Below are positions 1 through 7,424 of a stretch of DNA of 64,000 nt, piece after piece; position 1 is the stretch's first letter; every line of letters starts with the position of its first letter. The translations under genes and the position numbers were made by a program. The notes under the pieces were generated by a model, which worked only from the letters and a program-made list of their open reading frames with translations, was not told the origin of the DNA and did no database searches. The stretch comes from Amorphoplanes friuliensis DSM 7358 (GTDB taxonomy: Bacteria > Actinomycetota > Actinomycetes > Mycobacteriales > Micromonosporaceae): assembly GCF_000494755.1 (NCBI RefSeq), contig NC_022657.1, positions 2,642,001 to 2,706,000 of the forward strand, read 5' to 3'.

Positions 1-2
1 TC

Positions 3-1190
3 GCGGCTGTGGTAGCGGTCCTGACGGCCGGCCTGTACCTGCTTCCCAGTGGTGCCCATCCAGTGGCCTCCGTTGTCCCCGCGGACGTCCCCATTCTGAT
101 CTTGTTGATGGCGCAGGCAGCAGTCCTCTGTTTTCGCCGGGTCCGGCCGATCTGGTGCGCATTCTCGGTTCTCGCCCTGCAGATCTGCCTGGCCTCAGTA
201 GCGGTGCCGGGCGAGGGTCTGCGAGGAATGGCACTACTCATAGCCGTCTACACCTGCGGCACGATGCTGCCCGGACCACGCGCCTACGTTGTGGCCGCGC
301 TCGCGGCGTTCGTCGAGATCGGGAGCTTCGTGGTGCTCAGCGCGATTCCTGCGGCCGTCGCCGCGGACGCCGCCGCGTCGCCCTGGCCGCTGGTCACGCG
401 CTTCTCCGGGCAGTTCTTCCTGACGCTGCTGCTGTACGGCACAGCGGCTCTGCTCGGCCGCAGCGCGACGATCCGCCGGCGTTACACCGAGATCGTCGAG
501 CTCCGCGCGGCCGAGGTTGCGGAAAATCTCCGTGTTCGCACCGAAGCCGCCCTGGCCGCCGAGCGCACTCGGATGGCGCGCGAGTTGCACGATGTTGCTG
601 CCCATCACCTGACGGCCCTCATCGTTCAAGCCACCGTTGTGGAACGGATGCTCGACCGGGACCCCGACGCCGCTCGCCGCGCCGCCGCCGCCATCCGTAC
701 CGAGGGCAGGAGTGCGCTGGGAAATCTGCGGTCGGTGGTGGGCACCCTCCGCGAGACCGGGCCGATCGAACCCGATGGCGCGGCCGTACCGGGACTGCAG
801 GGGATCAGCGAACTGGTGGCCAGCCACGCGGACACGGGGATTCACCCGAAGTTGATCGTGTCGGGCAAAGCCGGCGACCTGTCGGCGGCGGCGGAGCTGA
901 CCTTCTACCGCGTGGCGCAGGAAGCACTTTCCAACGCTCGCGATCACGCCCCGGGCGCCGAGGTGACCATCAAGATCGACCACCGCAAGGAGGTCAGTGT
1001 GCTCGAGGTTCTCAACGGCCCGGCGACAGCTGGGCCGGTGCGAGCCGACCGTCACCATCGGGGATTCGGCCTGATCGGCATGCGCGAGCGGGCCGGCCTG
1101 GTCGGCGCCGCCTTGACCGCGGGTCCGACTCCACACGGCGGTTGGTCGGTCAAGCTGACCGTTCCTCGTGAGAGCGGCCGGCGTTCGTGA
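3..1190 (+). CDS. Sensor histidine kinase (NarL/DesK-type), 5' end outside window
   Basis: Membrane-bound two-component sensor that would autophosphorylate and pass phosphate to a NarL-type regulator. The frame is open to the window edge, and alignment with the complete paralogue at 60195-61469 suggests that about 35 N-terminal residues are missing. Visible parts are hydrophobic segments in the first 150 residues, a HisKA_3 motif (MARELHDVAAHH, with the His as probable phosphate acceptor) and a HATPase region (YRVAQEALSNARDHAPGA, later GLIGMRERAG). No response regulator follows: the next gene is convergent. Its likely partner type is the orphan regulator at 15426. Family assignment is firm; the signal is unknown. 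Confidence 0.9.
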   Translation, partial: AAVVAVLTAGLYLLPSGAHPVASVVPADVPILILLMAQAAVLCFRRVRPIWCAFSVLALQICLASVAVPGEGLRGMALLIAVYTCGTMLPGPRAYVVAALAAFVEIGSFVVLSAIPAAVAADAAASPWPLVTRFSGQFFLTLLLYGTAALLGRSATIRRRYTEIVELRAAEVAENLRVRTEAALAAERTRMARELHDVAAHHLTALIVQATVVERMLDRDPDAARRAAAAIRTEGRSALGNLRSVVGTLRETGPIEPDGAAVPGLQGISELVASHADTGIHPKLIVSGKAGDLSAAAELTFYRVAQEALSNARDHAPGAEVTIKIDHRKEVSVLEVLNGPATAGPVRADRHHRGFGLIGMRERAGLVGAALTAGPTPHGGWSVKLTVPRESGRRS

Positions 1191-1287
1191 CTGAGTGCTC
1201 CGGGTCTGACCGTCCGCTGGGTTTCGCCGCTCAGCACCATCCTGGTTGAGCGCTGTGCTCACGGTCGTACTCGGCGAGCATGTGCAC

Positions 1288-1677
1288 CTAGGCGGGCAGC
1301 ACCTCGGCGATCTTCTCCGGACCCCAGGCCGGTGCTGACTCGCCGGCCCGCGGCTCGTCGCCCGCATCCAGGAACATGCCTTCCGGGCCGCCAGGGGAGT
1401 ACATGAAGACCATCCGTGCGCTGTGCACTCCGCGGTTGAAGAAGGAGTGGCTGATACCCGGCGGTACCAAGACGAAGTCTCCCTGCCGCGCAGTGAACCG
1501 ACGATCGCCGTCCAGAAACTCGAGCTCACCGGAGAGAAGGTAGAACGCCTCGCTCTCACTCCTGTGCGCATGCGGATCGGAACCACGCCCTGGTGGGACA
1601 GTCGCGTCAATGAAACCGAGCGCGACACCCGTGTTGGCTGCGATGGCCTTCACCGTGTAAACGTCACCGCCACCCAT
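1288..1677 (-). CDS. Cupin-domain protein
   Basis: A 129-residue single-domain protein of the cupin_2 type. The first cupin motif is seen as PHAHRSESEAFYLLSGELEF (two His and a Glu as possible metal ligands), and the second as PPGISHSFFNRG with a further His. A small soluble beta-barrel is expected; the substrate is not deducible. The ATG has GAAGG about 9 nt upstream. A MerR-type promoter (1769-1799, same strand) lies about 90 nt upstream, so it is probably a member of the local MerR regulon. It is convergent with the kinase, with about 100 bp between them that hold no obvious terminator. Confidence 0.8.
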   Translation of the reverse strand: MGGGDVYTVKAIAANTGVALGFIDATVPPGRGSDPHAHRSESEAFYLLSGELEFLDGDRRFTARQGDFVLVPPGISHSFFNRGVHSARMVFMYSPGGPEGMFLDAGDEPRAGESAPAWGPEKIAEVLPA

Positions 1678-1768
1678 TTGGTGACGCCTTCGCCCGCCGG
1701 GACGTACATCGCGCCCGGTCGGCGACAGCGCGGGTCATCCGGGTCGACGGCGGGTATGGGGAAGACTC

Positions 1769-1799
1769 ATTGCATTCTCTGTTCCAGGAACATGGTCGA
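1769..1799 (-). promoter_or_regulatory. MerR-type promoter of the cupin gene
   Basis: On the minus strand TCGACC, a 19-nt spacer and TGCAAT. The spacer holds the dyad TGTTCC/GGAACA. The long 19-nt spacing with a dyad between the hexamers is the classical layout of promoters activated by MerR-family proteins. It is one of seven such sites in the first 13 kb. Confidence 0.55.
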
Positions 1800-1800
1800 G

Positions 1801-2167
1801 GACACATCGCACGAACATGGTTGAGCTGAGCAGTCGCCGCGAGACCGTGGACGTTCTGCGTCCCAGCGCCTGAAAACGGGCCGCACGAGCCGCTCGAATG
1901 GTTTCATGCGCCGCCGCCGGTAGCGTCGGCGACTCCGAGGCGACCTTCACCTGGACTATCACGTCACCGACCGCGTCCATGTCGGATGTGCTGAATCAGA
2001 GTCCGTTCGGGCCTTTCCGCAGGACGCTCCAGCGCTCCGACCGGAGCAAGGCCGAGGCATGCATCAACCACCCCGCCGCCGGCTACCGGGAGCCGGTCGG
2101 CAACTACCGGTTCCCGAGGACGTGCTGTTTGTTCTGGGGCCGCCGTGACGTCGACCGGACCGCGGCG
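1801..2167. other. Intergenic stretch without a supported gene
   Basis: Between the cupin promoter and the 3' end of the hydrolase gene. Short open frames exist on both strands, but none has a ribosome binding site together with recognisable protein sequence. I see no repeat or RNA gene in it. Confidence 0.4.
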
Positions 2168-3076
2168 CTACAGGCAGTTCTCGTAAAAGATGGCGAGGCG
2201 GTCGACGGCGGCGTCGACGTACTCGGGGACGTCGTACATCTGATAGTGGCGGGCGCCCGGGACGATCAAGCGGTCGACGGGGTTGGGGGCGAGTTTCCAC
2301 AGCCGTTCCGCGGATGTGTCGAAGCCGGTGCCTTCAAGGTGTTCGGCCAGGACAAGTTGCAAGGGCTGGGTCATCAGCTGGTCGACCAGGTGGAACGCGT
2401 CGTAGCCGAGAAGGAGTGAGTCGCTGCGGGACAGGCGGCGGTTGGTCGAGTGCTCGTTGTGGCCGCGTTCGGTGCGGTAGTAGGTGATGGCTTGCCGCAG
2501 GTCGATGTCGGTCACCCCGGCGGCATCGGCCTCCGCCATGGTGTCGGGAAGCCAGTTCTCGCGGGTCAGCACGCCGGTGCGGGTCTCCTCGAGGCGTGCC
2601 TCGGCGAGCACGTCGAGGGCGACAGCGGGGCCGTCGGCTTGAAAGCCGCGGAACGAGGCGCCGATCTCGCCGGGGTCGACGGCGCCGACAGCTTTGATGC
2701 GGTGGTCGGTGCGGGCGGTGTGGATGGCGTAGCCGCCGCCGGCGCAGATGCCGAGGATGCCGATGCGGTGGGGGTCGATGCCGGGAAGGGCGCTGAGGGT
2801 GTCGATGGCGTACGAGATGTCTTCGCCGCGGCGGTAGGGGTCTTCCAGGTCGCGGGGTTCGCCGCCGCTCTGGCCCTGATGGGCGGGGTCGAAAACGAGC
2901 GCGGCGATGCCCCGCGCGGCCAGGCGGGAGGCGTAGTTGGCGCCGATCTGCTCCTTGACGCTGCTGCCGGGCGTGGAGAGCACAACGGCACGCAGTGGTG
3001 TCGACTCGTCGACGCTGTGGGGCAGGTGCAGCTCGGCAGCGAGCTCGAACGGCCCACGGGGAATCGTGATGTGCAT
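2168..3076 (-). CDS. Alpha/beta hydrolase (dienelactone-hydrolase/YcjY-like)
   Basis: A 302-residue cytoplasmic alpha/beta hydrolase. Near the N-terminus the pattern VVLSTPGSSVKEQIGANYAS and VFDPAHQGQSGG fits the oxyanion and strand-4 regions. The nucleophile elbow reads GICAGGG, with Cys where most esterases have Ser; dienelactone hydrolases also use Cys. A late GARHYQMYD supplies the probable catalytic His. The start codon overlaps the stop of the DUF2255 gene by one base, so the two are one operon and probably translationally coupled. The substrate is unknown. The fold assignment is good, the subfamily only fair. Confidence 0.8.
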   Translation of the reverse strand: MHITIPRGPFELAAELHLPHSVDESTPLRAVVLSTPGSSVKEQIGANYASRLAARGIAALVFDPAHQGQSGGEPRDLEDPYRRGEDISYAIDTLSALPGIDPHRIGILGICAGGGYAIHTARTDHRIKAVGAVDPGEIGASFRGFQADGPAVALDVLAEARLEETRTGVLTRENWLPDTMAEADAAGVTDIDLRQAITYYRTERGHNEHSTNRRLSRSDSLLLGYDAFHLVDQLMTQPLQLVLAEHLEGTGFDTSAERLWKLAPNPVDRLIVPGARHYQMYDVPEYVDAAVDRLAIFYENCL

Positions 3077-3498
3077 CAGGCAGCGCCTTTCAGATCAGAA
3101 GTAGCGGGTTCGGCGAGCGGGACCACGCGAAGCGTCGCCTCTCGAGCCGGTGGTCGCATCATCCGGCGGACGCCCGAATCGTTGCCGTATCGGGCTCTCA
3201 GCGCGTGGTCGACCTCGTCCTCCCGGCCGGCGTCGGCGATGAACGCGACCCTGATCCGGCGGCCGTCGACGTCGATCTCACCTCGACCCGTGCGGATTGC
3301 ACCTTGGTACCAGGTGCCACCGGTCCCGTTCAGCGACCGGATGAGCTCGTCCTGGCCGAGGCGGACATGTCCGATCTGTACGAAGGGCCGTAGCGTCCCG
3401 TCCGATCGTGCTCCAGCGACGTGGATCAGTGGCGAGAGATCAAGTGCCGCCAGCTCAGCTGCGGACCACGCGCGAGTGTGCGGTGATTCAGTGCTCAT
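3076..3498 (-). CDS. DUF2255 family protein
   Basis: A 140-residue protein resembling DUF2255: N-terminal WSAAELAALDLSPLIHVAGARSDGTLRPFV, then GTGGTWYQGAIRTGRG and a basic C-terminal half (DUF2255 members share the 'DGTLR...V.IGHVR' and 'WYQ.A..TGRG' patterns). The start at ATG 3498 is preferred because GAGGA lies 6-7 nt upstream; a longer frame to 3546 lacks a better site. It is the first gene of a two-gene operon with the hydrolase. Function of the family is not established to my knowledge; a nitroreductase-like split-barrel role is only a guess. Confidence 0.7.
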   Translation of the reverse strand: MSTESPHTRAWSAAELAALDLSPLIHVAGARSDGTLRPFVQIGHVRLGQDELIRSLNGTGGTWYQGAIRTGRGEIDVDGRRIRVAFIADAGREDEVDHALRARYGNDSGVRRMMRPPAREATLRVVPLAEPATSDLKGAA

Positions 3499-3593
3499 GG
3501 GCTGTCCTCGTGTCCGTTCGAATGCGCAGCTCGCTTCGACAAACACCGTGTCGGGGCGCTGGTCGACTCTGTACGCAGTGGCGAATACTTGAC

Positions 3594-4796
3594 CTACGCG
3601 CTGACTGCGGTGTCCCCGGACCCGGCCGGCAGCTGCGTCGTTCGGTCCAGAGGGTCATGCCATACCAGGGCGACCACCACGCCGGTGAGGATGACGGCGG
3701 TGAGCGCGAACGGGACAGGGATGAGCGGGTCGACGAGGACGAGGACCGCTCCGGCCGGAACGATGACGTTGATGTGGCGCCCGGCGCTGCGACGCATCAC
3801 GAGTAGCCAGGTCCCGAGGATGAAGACGGCGATCGGAACGGTGTAGGCGAAGGACGCGACCACCGGGTGGAGCTCACTGTGGCCGGTGATCACATCCACC
3901 TCGGCTTCGATTCCGGCCGAGAGCGCGCCGGCCGCGGCGAAGATGAAGTAGTGACCGTAGCCGTATCCGAGCGAGAGACCCAGACCGCCGATGGCGGTGT
4001 GGTGCGGCGCCCAGAAGTACACCCACCACAACGCGGCCGTGACGACCAGGGTGAGCACGGCCACCCCGATCAGCCGACCGACTGCGTCTCCCTCATGCAG
4101 TGCCTCGATGATCGCGTTGGCCGAGGCCAGCAGACTCTCGCCCAGCAGGATGAGGGTGAACAGCCCGAACCGTTCGCTCAGGTGATGCGGATGCCAGGGG
4201 GTTCCGCCCCGTCGTTCCGCGAAGATCGGCACCGAGAGCTCGGCCCCGAACAGGACGATGACAGCGGCCCAGAATGCTGCGGCGGGCAGGAGCAGCGAGG
4301 CCAGCCAAAGGATCTGCACGGCGGCGATCCCGACGGCGTAGGTGGTGGTGGACCGCCGAGCGTCTCCGGCCGAGCGTGACGCGCGCACCCAGAGCGCGAC
4401 GAGCGCGATACGCATCACGACGTAGGCCAACACCAGTACGACGTAGTCCTGGTCCTCGAACGCCGCCTGTATGCCGGAGGCGAGCACGAGCACGCCGCCC
4501 ATCTGCACGATGGTCAACAGGCGGTAGAGCCAGTCGTCGGTGTCGAACGAGGTGGCGAACCACGTGAAGTTCATCCACGCCCACCAGATCCCGAAGAACA
4601 CGACGGCGTAGTTGACGATGCCTTCGAACAGATGCGCTTCGCTGAGCTGGTGGTGGAGCTGGACCGAAGCGATGCTGACCGCGACGACAAAGACCAAGTC
4701 GAAGAACAGCTCCAGCGACGACGCGGTCCGGCCGGTCTCGTTCGGGTCGCGTGGCCACATCGGCACGAGCCGGAAGCGAGATGTGGGTGCATTCAT
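3594..4796 (-). CDS. LtrA-like (low temperature requirement A) membrane protein
   Basis: A 400-residue polytopic membrane protein. The N-terminal SSLELFFDLVFVVAVSIASV and the WAWMNFTWFATSFDTDDW block, followed by repeated hydrophobic helices and HPHHLSERFGLFTLILLGESLL, are typical of the LtrA family. Family members are linked to growth at low temperature in Listeria, but the molecular activity is unknown. A MerR-type promoter lies 34-64 nt upstream of the ATG, giving a very short leader. It is monocistronic; the gap to the DUF2255 gene is about 95 bp. Confidence 0.85.
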   Translation of the reverse strand: MNAPTSRFRLVPMWPRDPNETGRTASSLELFFDLVFVVAVSIASVQLHHQLSEAHLFEGIVNYAVVFFGIWWAWMNFTWFATSFDTDDWLYRLLTIVQMGGVLVLASGIQAAFEDQDYVVLVLAYVVMRIALVALWVRASRSAGDARRSTTTYAVGIAAVQILWLASLLLPAAAFWAAVIVLFGAELSVPIFAERRGGTPWHPHHLSERFGLFTLILLGESLLASANAIIEALHEGDAVGRLIGVAVLTLVVTAALWWVYFWAPHHTAIGGLGLSLGYGYGHYFIFAAAGALSAGIEAEVDVITGHSELHPVVASFAYTVPIAVFILGTWLLVMRRSAGRHINVIVPAGAVLVLVDPLIPVPFALTAVILTGVVVALVWHDPLDRTTQLPAGSGDTAVSA

Positions 4797-4829
4797 AGAG
4801 GCTCACTCAGCTCGACTCATCGGGATCTC

Positions 4830-4860
4830 AGTGAAGACCCTGTTGTCAGAACAGGGTCAA
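4830..4860 (-). promoter_or_regulatory. MerR-type promoter of the LtrA-like gene
   Basis: Minus strand TTGACC, 19-nt spacer, TTCACT. The spacer region carries the dyad CCCTGTT/AACAGGG. The same hexamers in the same spacing occur in front of the LuxR-type gene at 7388. Expected transcription start is about 27 nt before the ATG at 4796. Confidence 0.6.
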
Positions 4861-5168
4861 GCACCTTGGCCGCTCCGACCGCTCGCTTTCAGCGCGACGT
4901 TGCCGCCTACCGGCTGGCGTGTCCGTTGAACGGTGCGGGTGCGGCCGACATCATGTCTCGCGCCTATTCACCGGCGCCCCGCGGCGGACACGGCGCACGG
5001 TGCTCAGGATCGTCCGCTCTCCTTGACTGTGTGGCCAGCACACGGTTTCTCCTGGACACCCGACGTCGAGATCCAGTCGACGGAATCCGTTGACGAACCG
5101 GGAGGGCGGCGCCGTCGGCACCTCCCGGACGCATCCGCGCCAAGTTCCGCGCAGAGAGGACACACCCC
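4861..5168. other. Intergenic stretch upstream of the CPBP gene
   Basis: Divergent region between the LtrA-like promoter and the CPBP gene. Apart from the ribosome binding site just before 5169 I find no convincing gene, repeat or RNA. It presumably holds the promoter of the CPBP gene, but I cannot place hexamers with confidence. Confidence 0.4.
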
Positions 5169-6047
5169 ATGAGCAACGTCGAATATCACCGGGTTTACGC
5201 GGGTGAGCGCCGCCGGGTCGGTCGCGGCCTTCTCGCGATCGCGCTCCTGCTCGGCGGCTTGCTTGTTGTCAGTGTCGTGCTGTCGGTGGTCGCGACTGTT
5301 CTGGACGACCGGGGCGCCGACGGCGCCTACACGCCGATGATGCATGCGGCCGCGATGTTGTCGCTGGCGCTGCTCATCCCGTGGAGCATGGCCATTCAGC
5401 GCTGGCTCTACGGCTTGCCGGGAAGTTCGCTGCATTCGGTGTTCTCGCGTTTCCGTTTCGCTTTGTTCGGCCGTGCGCTGCTGCTGATCGGTCCGGCCCT
5501 GGTGGCGGCTCTGGTAGTGAGCGACTACCTTGCGCCCGAGCCGCGAAACGTGTGGTCGGACACCGATGTGCTGTGGATGGTGGCGGCCACTCTTCTGCTC
5601 ACTCCGTTACAGGCTGCGGGCGAGGAGTACGGCTTTCGCGGGCTCATCTTCCGGGCTGCCGGGGGCTGGACCCGAGGCGCCCGGTCGGGTCTTGTCGTCG
5701 GTCTGATCACCATGACGGTGGCCTTCGCGGCGAGCCACGCGGCCGGCGACCCCTGGCTGAATTTGTGGTACGTAGTGCTCGCCGTGGGCACGGGCCTCAT
5801 CACCTGGCGTACCGGTGGCCTCGAGGTTGCGATCGTTCTGCACGCGCTGTGGAATACGCTGGGTTTCGTCTTTTCCATCGCGATGCGCAGCGATCTGAAC
5901 GCCGTCGTGACCGATCGTGATGCTGGAGCCGCGACCGCCGCCACACTCATCCCGTGCGCGGTCGTCGTCGTCACCGTGGCGATCGTCTGGTACACCACCC
6001 CGCGCATCGGACCGCTGGCCGCTGAGGCCGGCTCGAACCCGGCGTGA
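5169..6047 (+). CDS. CPBP-family intramembrane metalloprotease-like protein
   Basis: A 292-residue membrane protein of the CPBP/Abi family (Rce1-like glutamic proteases). The three signature motifs are present: GEEYGFRG (EExxxR), FAASHAA (FxxxH) and HALWNTLGF (HxxxN). Hydrophobic segments occur near residues 20-45, 60-75, 95-120, 140-155 and in the C-terminal half. The ATG follows a GAGAGGAC site. Family members act in protein processing or bacteriocin self-immunity; nothing here shows which. No operon partner: broken genes follow. Confidence 0.85.
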   Translation: MSNVEYHRVYAGERRRVGRGLLAIALLLGGLLVVSVVLSVVATVLDDRGADGAYTPMMHAAAMLSLALLIPWSMAIQRWLYGLPGSSLHSVFSRFRFALFGRALLLIGPALVAALVVSDYLAPEPRNVWSDTDVLWMVAATLLLTPLQAAGEEYGFRGLIFRAAGGWTRGARSGLVVGLITMTVAFAASHAAGDPWLNLWYVVLAVGTGLITWRTGGLEVAIVLHALWNTLGFVFSIAMRSDLNAVVTDRDAGAATAATLIPCAVVVVTVAIVWYTTPRIGPLAAEAGSNPA

Positions 6048-6114
6048 CGCTCGGATCCGTATGCATCATCGATACGAGCCGGCCCTTGCGGTAGGTTCCC
6101 GGACACCTTCAGGA

Positions 6115-6181
6115 AGGCCACGTAGTCCTCGGTCCGTTCGTCGTCGGAGCGGCTGAAGATCGTCTTGATCGTTCCGAACTC
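6115..6181 (-). pseudogene. Remnant resembling the C-terminus of PstB-type ABC ATPase
   Basis: About 22 codons reading EFGTIKTIFSRSDDERTEDY resemble the C-terminal tail of phosphate ABC transporter ATPases (pattern 'E.G.T..IF..P.D.RTEDYV'). No ATPase core is nearby, and the frame continues into unrelated sequence. If real, this is a fragment left by a rearrangement. The match is short, so it is tentative. Confidence 0.3.
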
Positions 6182-6265
6182 GGCGCTGCTGCCGGACGCG
6201 GAGTCAGAGACCGGCCTCGACCTGCCGGCAGACGGGGCCGTTGTCGTCATTCATCGGGGTCGGAA

Positions 6266-6798
6266 ATCGTCGTGGTCCACGGCGCGTTCGCCGAGTCCGC
6301 CAGCTGGGGCGGCGTCATCCAGCGGCTGCTCGGTGACCGCTACGCGGTTGTCGCCGCGCCCAATGCGCTGCGCAGCTTGTCCGGCGATTTCGCCGTGGCC
6401 TCAAGCCTGCTGAGCACGCTCGACGGGCCGGTCGTGTTGATCGGTCACTCCTACGGGGGCATCTTCAACGCCGCCGTAGGTCACGACCACGTCAAGGCGC
6501 TCGCAGTTCAGCGCCGACCTTCCAGCTGAACGGCCGCCCTCGACGCGGTCGCCCAGCATCCGCCGAACACCTCCGCGCTCAACGAAGGCTCCGGTGAGCC
6601 TGCGTGGAAGAGTGTGCCGTCCTGGTTCATCAACCCGGAGCTCGACGACAACATCCCGCTCGAGGTCCACCGCTTCATGGTCAAGCGGGCTGGAGCCCGG
6701 GCCGCCGTGGAACTCGCCGGCGTGTCTCATGCGTCCCCGCCTCGGAGCCCGTCGCGGTGGCCGAGATCATCCTCGACGCCGCCCGCTCGATCGGCTGA
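6266..6798 (+). pseudogene. Frameshifted alpha/beta hydrolase remnant
   Basis: One frame reads VVHGAFAESASWGGVIQRLL, then DGPVVLIGHSYGG (nucleophile elbow GHSYGG) up to about 6515. The homologous sequence then resumes in another frame as SGEPAWKSVPSWFINPELDD and IPLEVHRFMVKRAGARAAVE to about 6720, and again shifts for VAEIILDAARSIG ending near 6798. The order matches an actinobacterial alpha/beta hydrolase of about 230 residues, but a central block is missing and at least two frame changes are needed. The catalytic core would not be made intact. Confidence 0.7.
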
Positions 6799-6801
6799 TG
6801 C

Positions 6802-7129
6802 GTTGGAGAAGACGATCACAGGTTCGTGGCCCGGCTGCGCCAGGCGGGTGCTGGACCGCTTCCGCTCGGAGTTCGTGGGCAGGGCCAGCCCGGTGCACTT
6901 CTTCTGGAATGCGATGGACCTGGCGTACACCCGCTTCTCCGGGCGCGATGCTCGGCAATACCCGGGTGGATTGCCCAACTGCCCGCCGTCGGTGATGCAC
7001 GGGGGCTGTTCGCACGAGCCGGTCAGCTTCGGCTTCTGGCCGGGTGGCGGTGCGGACGGCACGTTCTCCGCGTACCCATATCCGGAACCGTTGGGCTATC
7101 GCGAGCGGATGATCAATATGACGGCCTGA
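6802..7129 (+). pseudogene. Truncated DUF5996-like gene remnant
   Basis: The frame ending at 7129 contains FRSEFVGRASPVHFFWNAMD, LAYTRFSGRDA, PGGLPNCPP, SHEPVSFGFWPGGG and YPYPEPLGY. This series of motifs is typical of the DUF5996 family. The N-terminal half of the family is absent, the reading frame is joined to the upstream hydrolase fragment, and the C-terminus is cut short. It is part of the same degraded patch. Confidence 0.6.
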
Positions 7130-7193
7130 GCGGGTCCGAGGCGAGGGCCGGGGCCGCGGCAGATCTCGGCGGTATGTGCGGCCGGCTTCGACC

Positions 7194-7228
7194 AGGACAC
7201 ATTGTGTCCTTGTGTTGTGTGATCACAC
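7194..7228. promoter_or_regulatory. Two adjacent perfect palindromes (possible operators)
   Basis: AGGACACA-T-TGTGTCCT at 7194-7210 and GTGTGATCACAC at 7217-7228, six bases apart, both perfect. The pair stands out in a region otherwise free of genes. It resembles binding sites of dimeric repressors such as TetR/GntR types, but no such regulator is adjacent and no start codon follows closely. Confidence 0.45.
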
Positions 7229-7387
7229 GGCCAAATCCTTCCTGTACGTGAGGTGACACGCAATGTGGAGGGCCGTTGTTCGTGCGTGAGTCTCGCCGGA
7301 TGGTAGATGTCCAGATGAGGATTGTGGACAGAAGTGAACAATGCCGAGCCACAAAGAGCCGTCATGGGTGACCGTCGCACGCCTGGC

Positions 7388-7418
7388 TTGACCCTGTTCT
7401 ATGGACGGGGTTTTCACT
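7388..7418 (+). promoter_or_regulatory. MerR-type promoter of the LuxR-type regulator
   Basis: TTGACC, 19-nt spacer, TTCACT on the plus strand. The spacer carries CCTGTTC and a degenerate second arm (GGACGGGG). The expected transcription start, about seven bases after the -10, coincides with the ATG at 7425, so the message would be leaderless. This places the true start downstream of the ATG at 7401, which lies inside the promoter. Confidence 0.55.
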
Positions 7419-7424
7419 CTAGGC

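Noticed and set aside
1735-1980. Possible small gene on the minus strand upstream of the cupin
   Set aside because: It overlaps the MerR-type promoter, has no ribosome site and no recognisable sequence.
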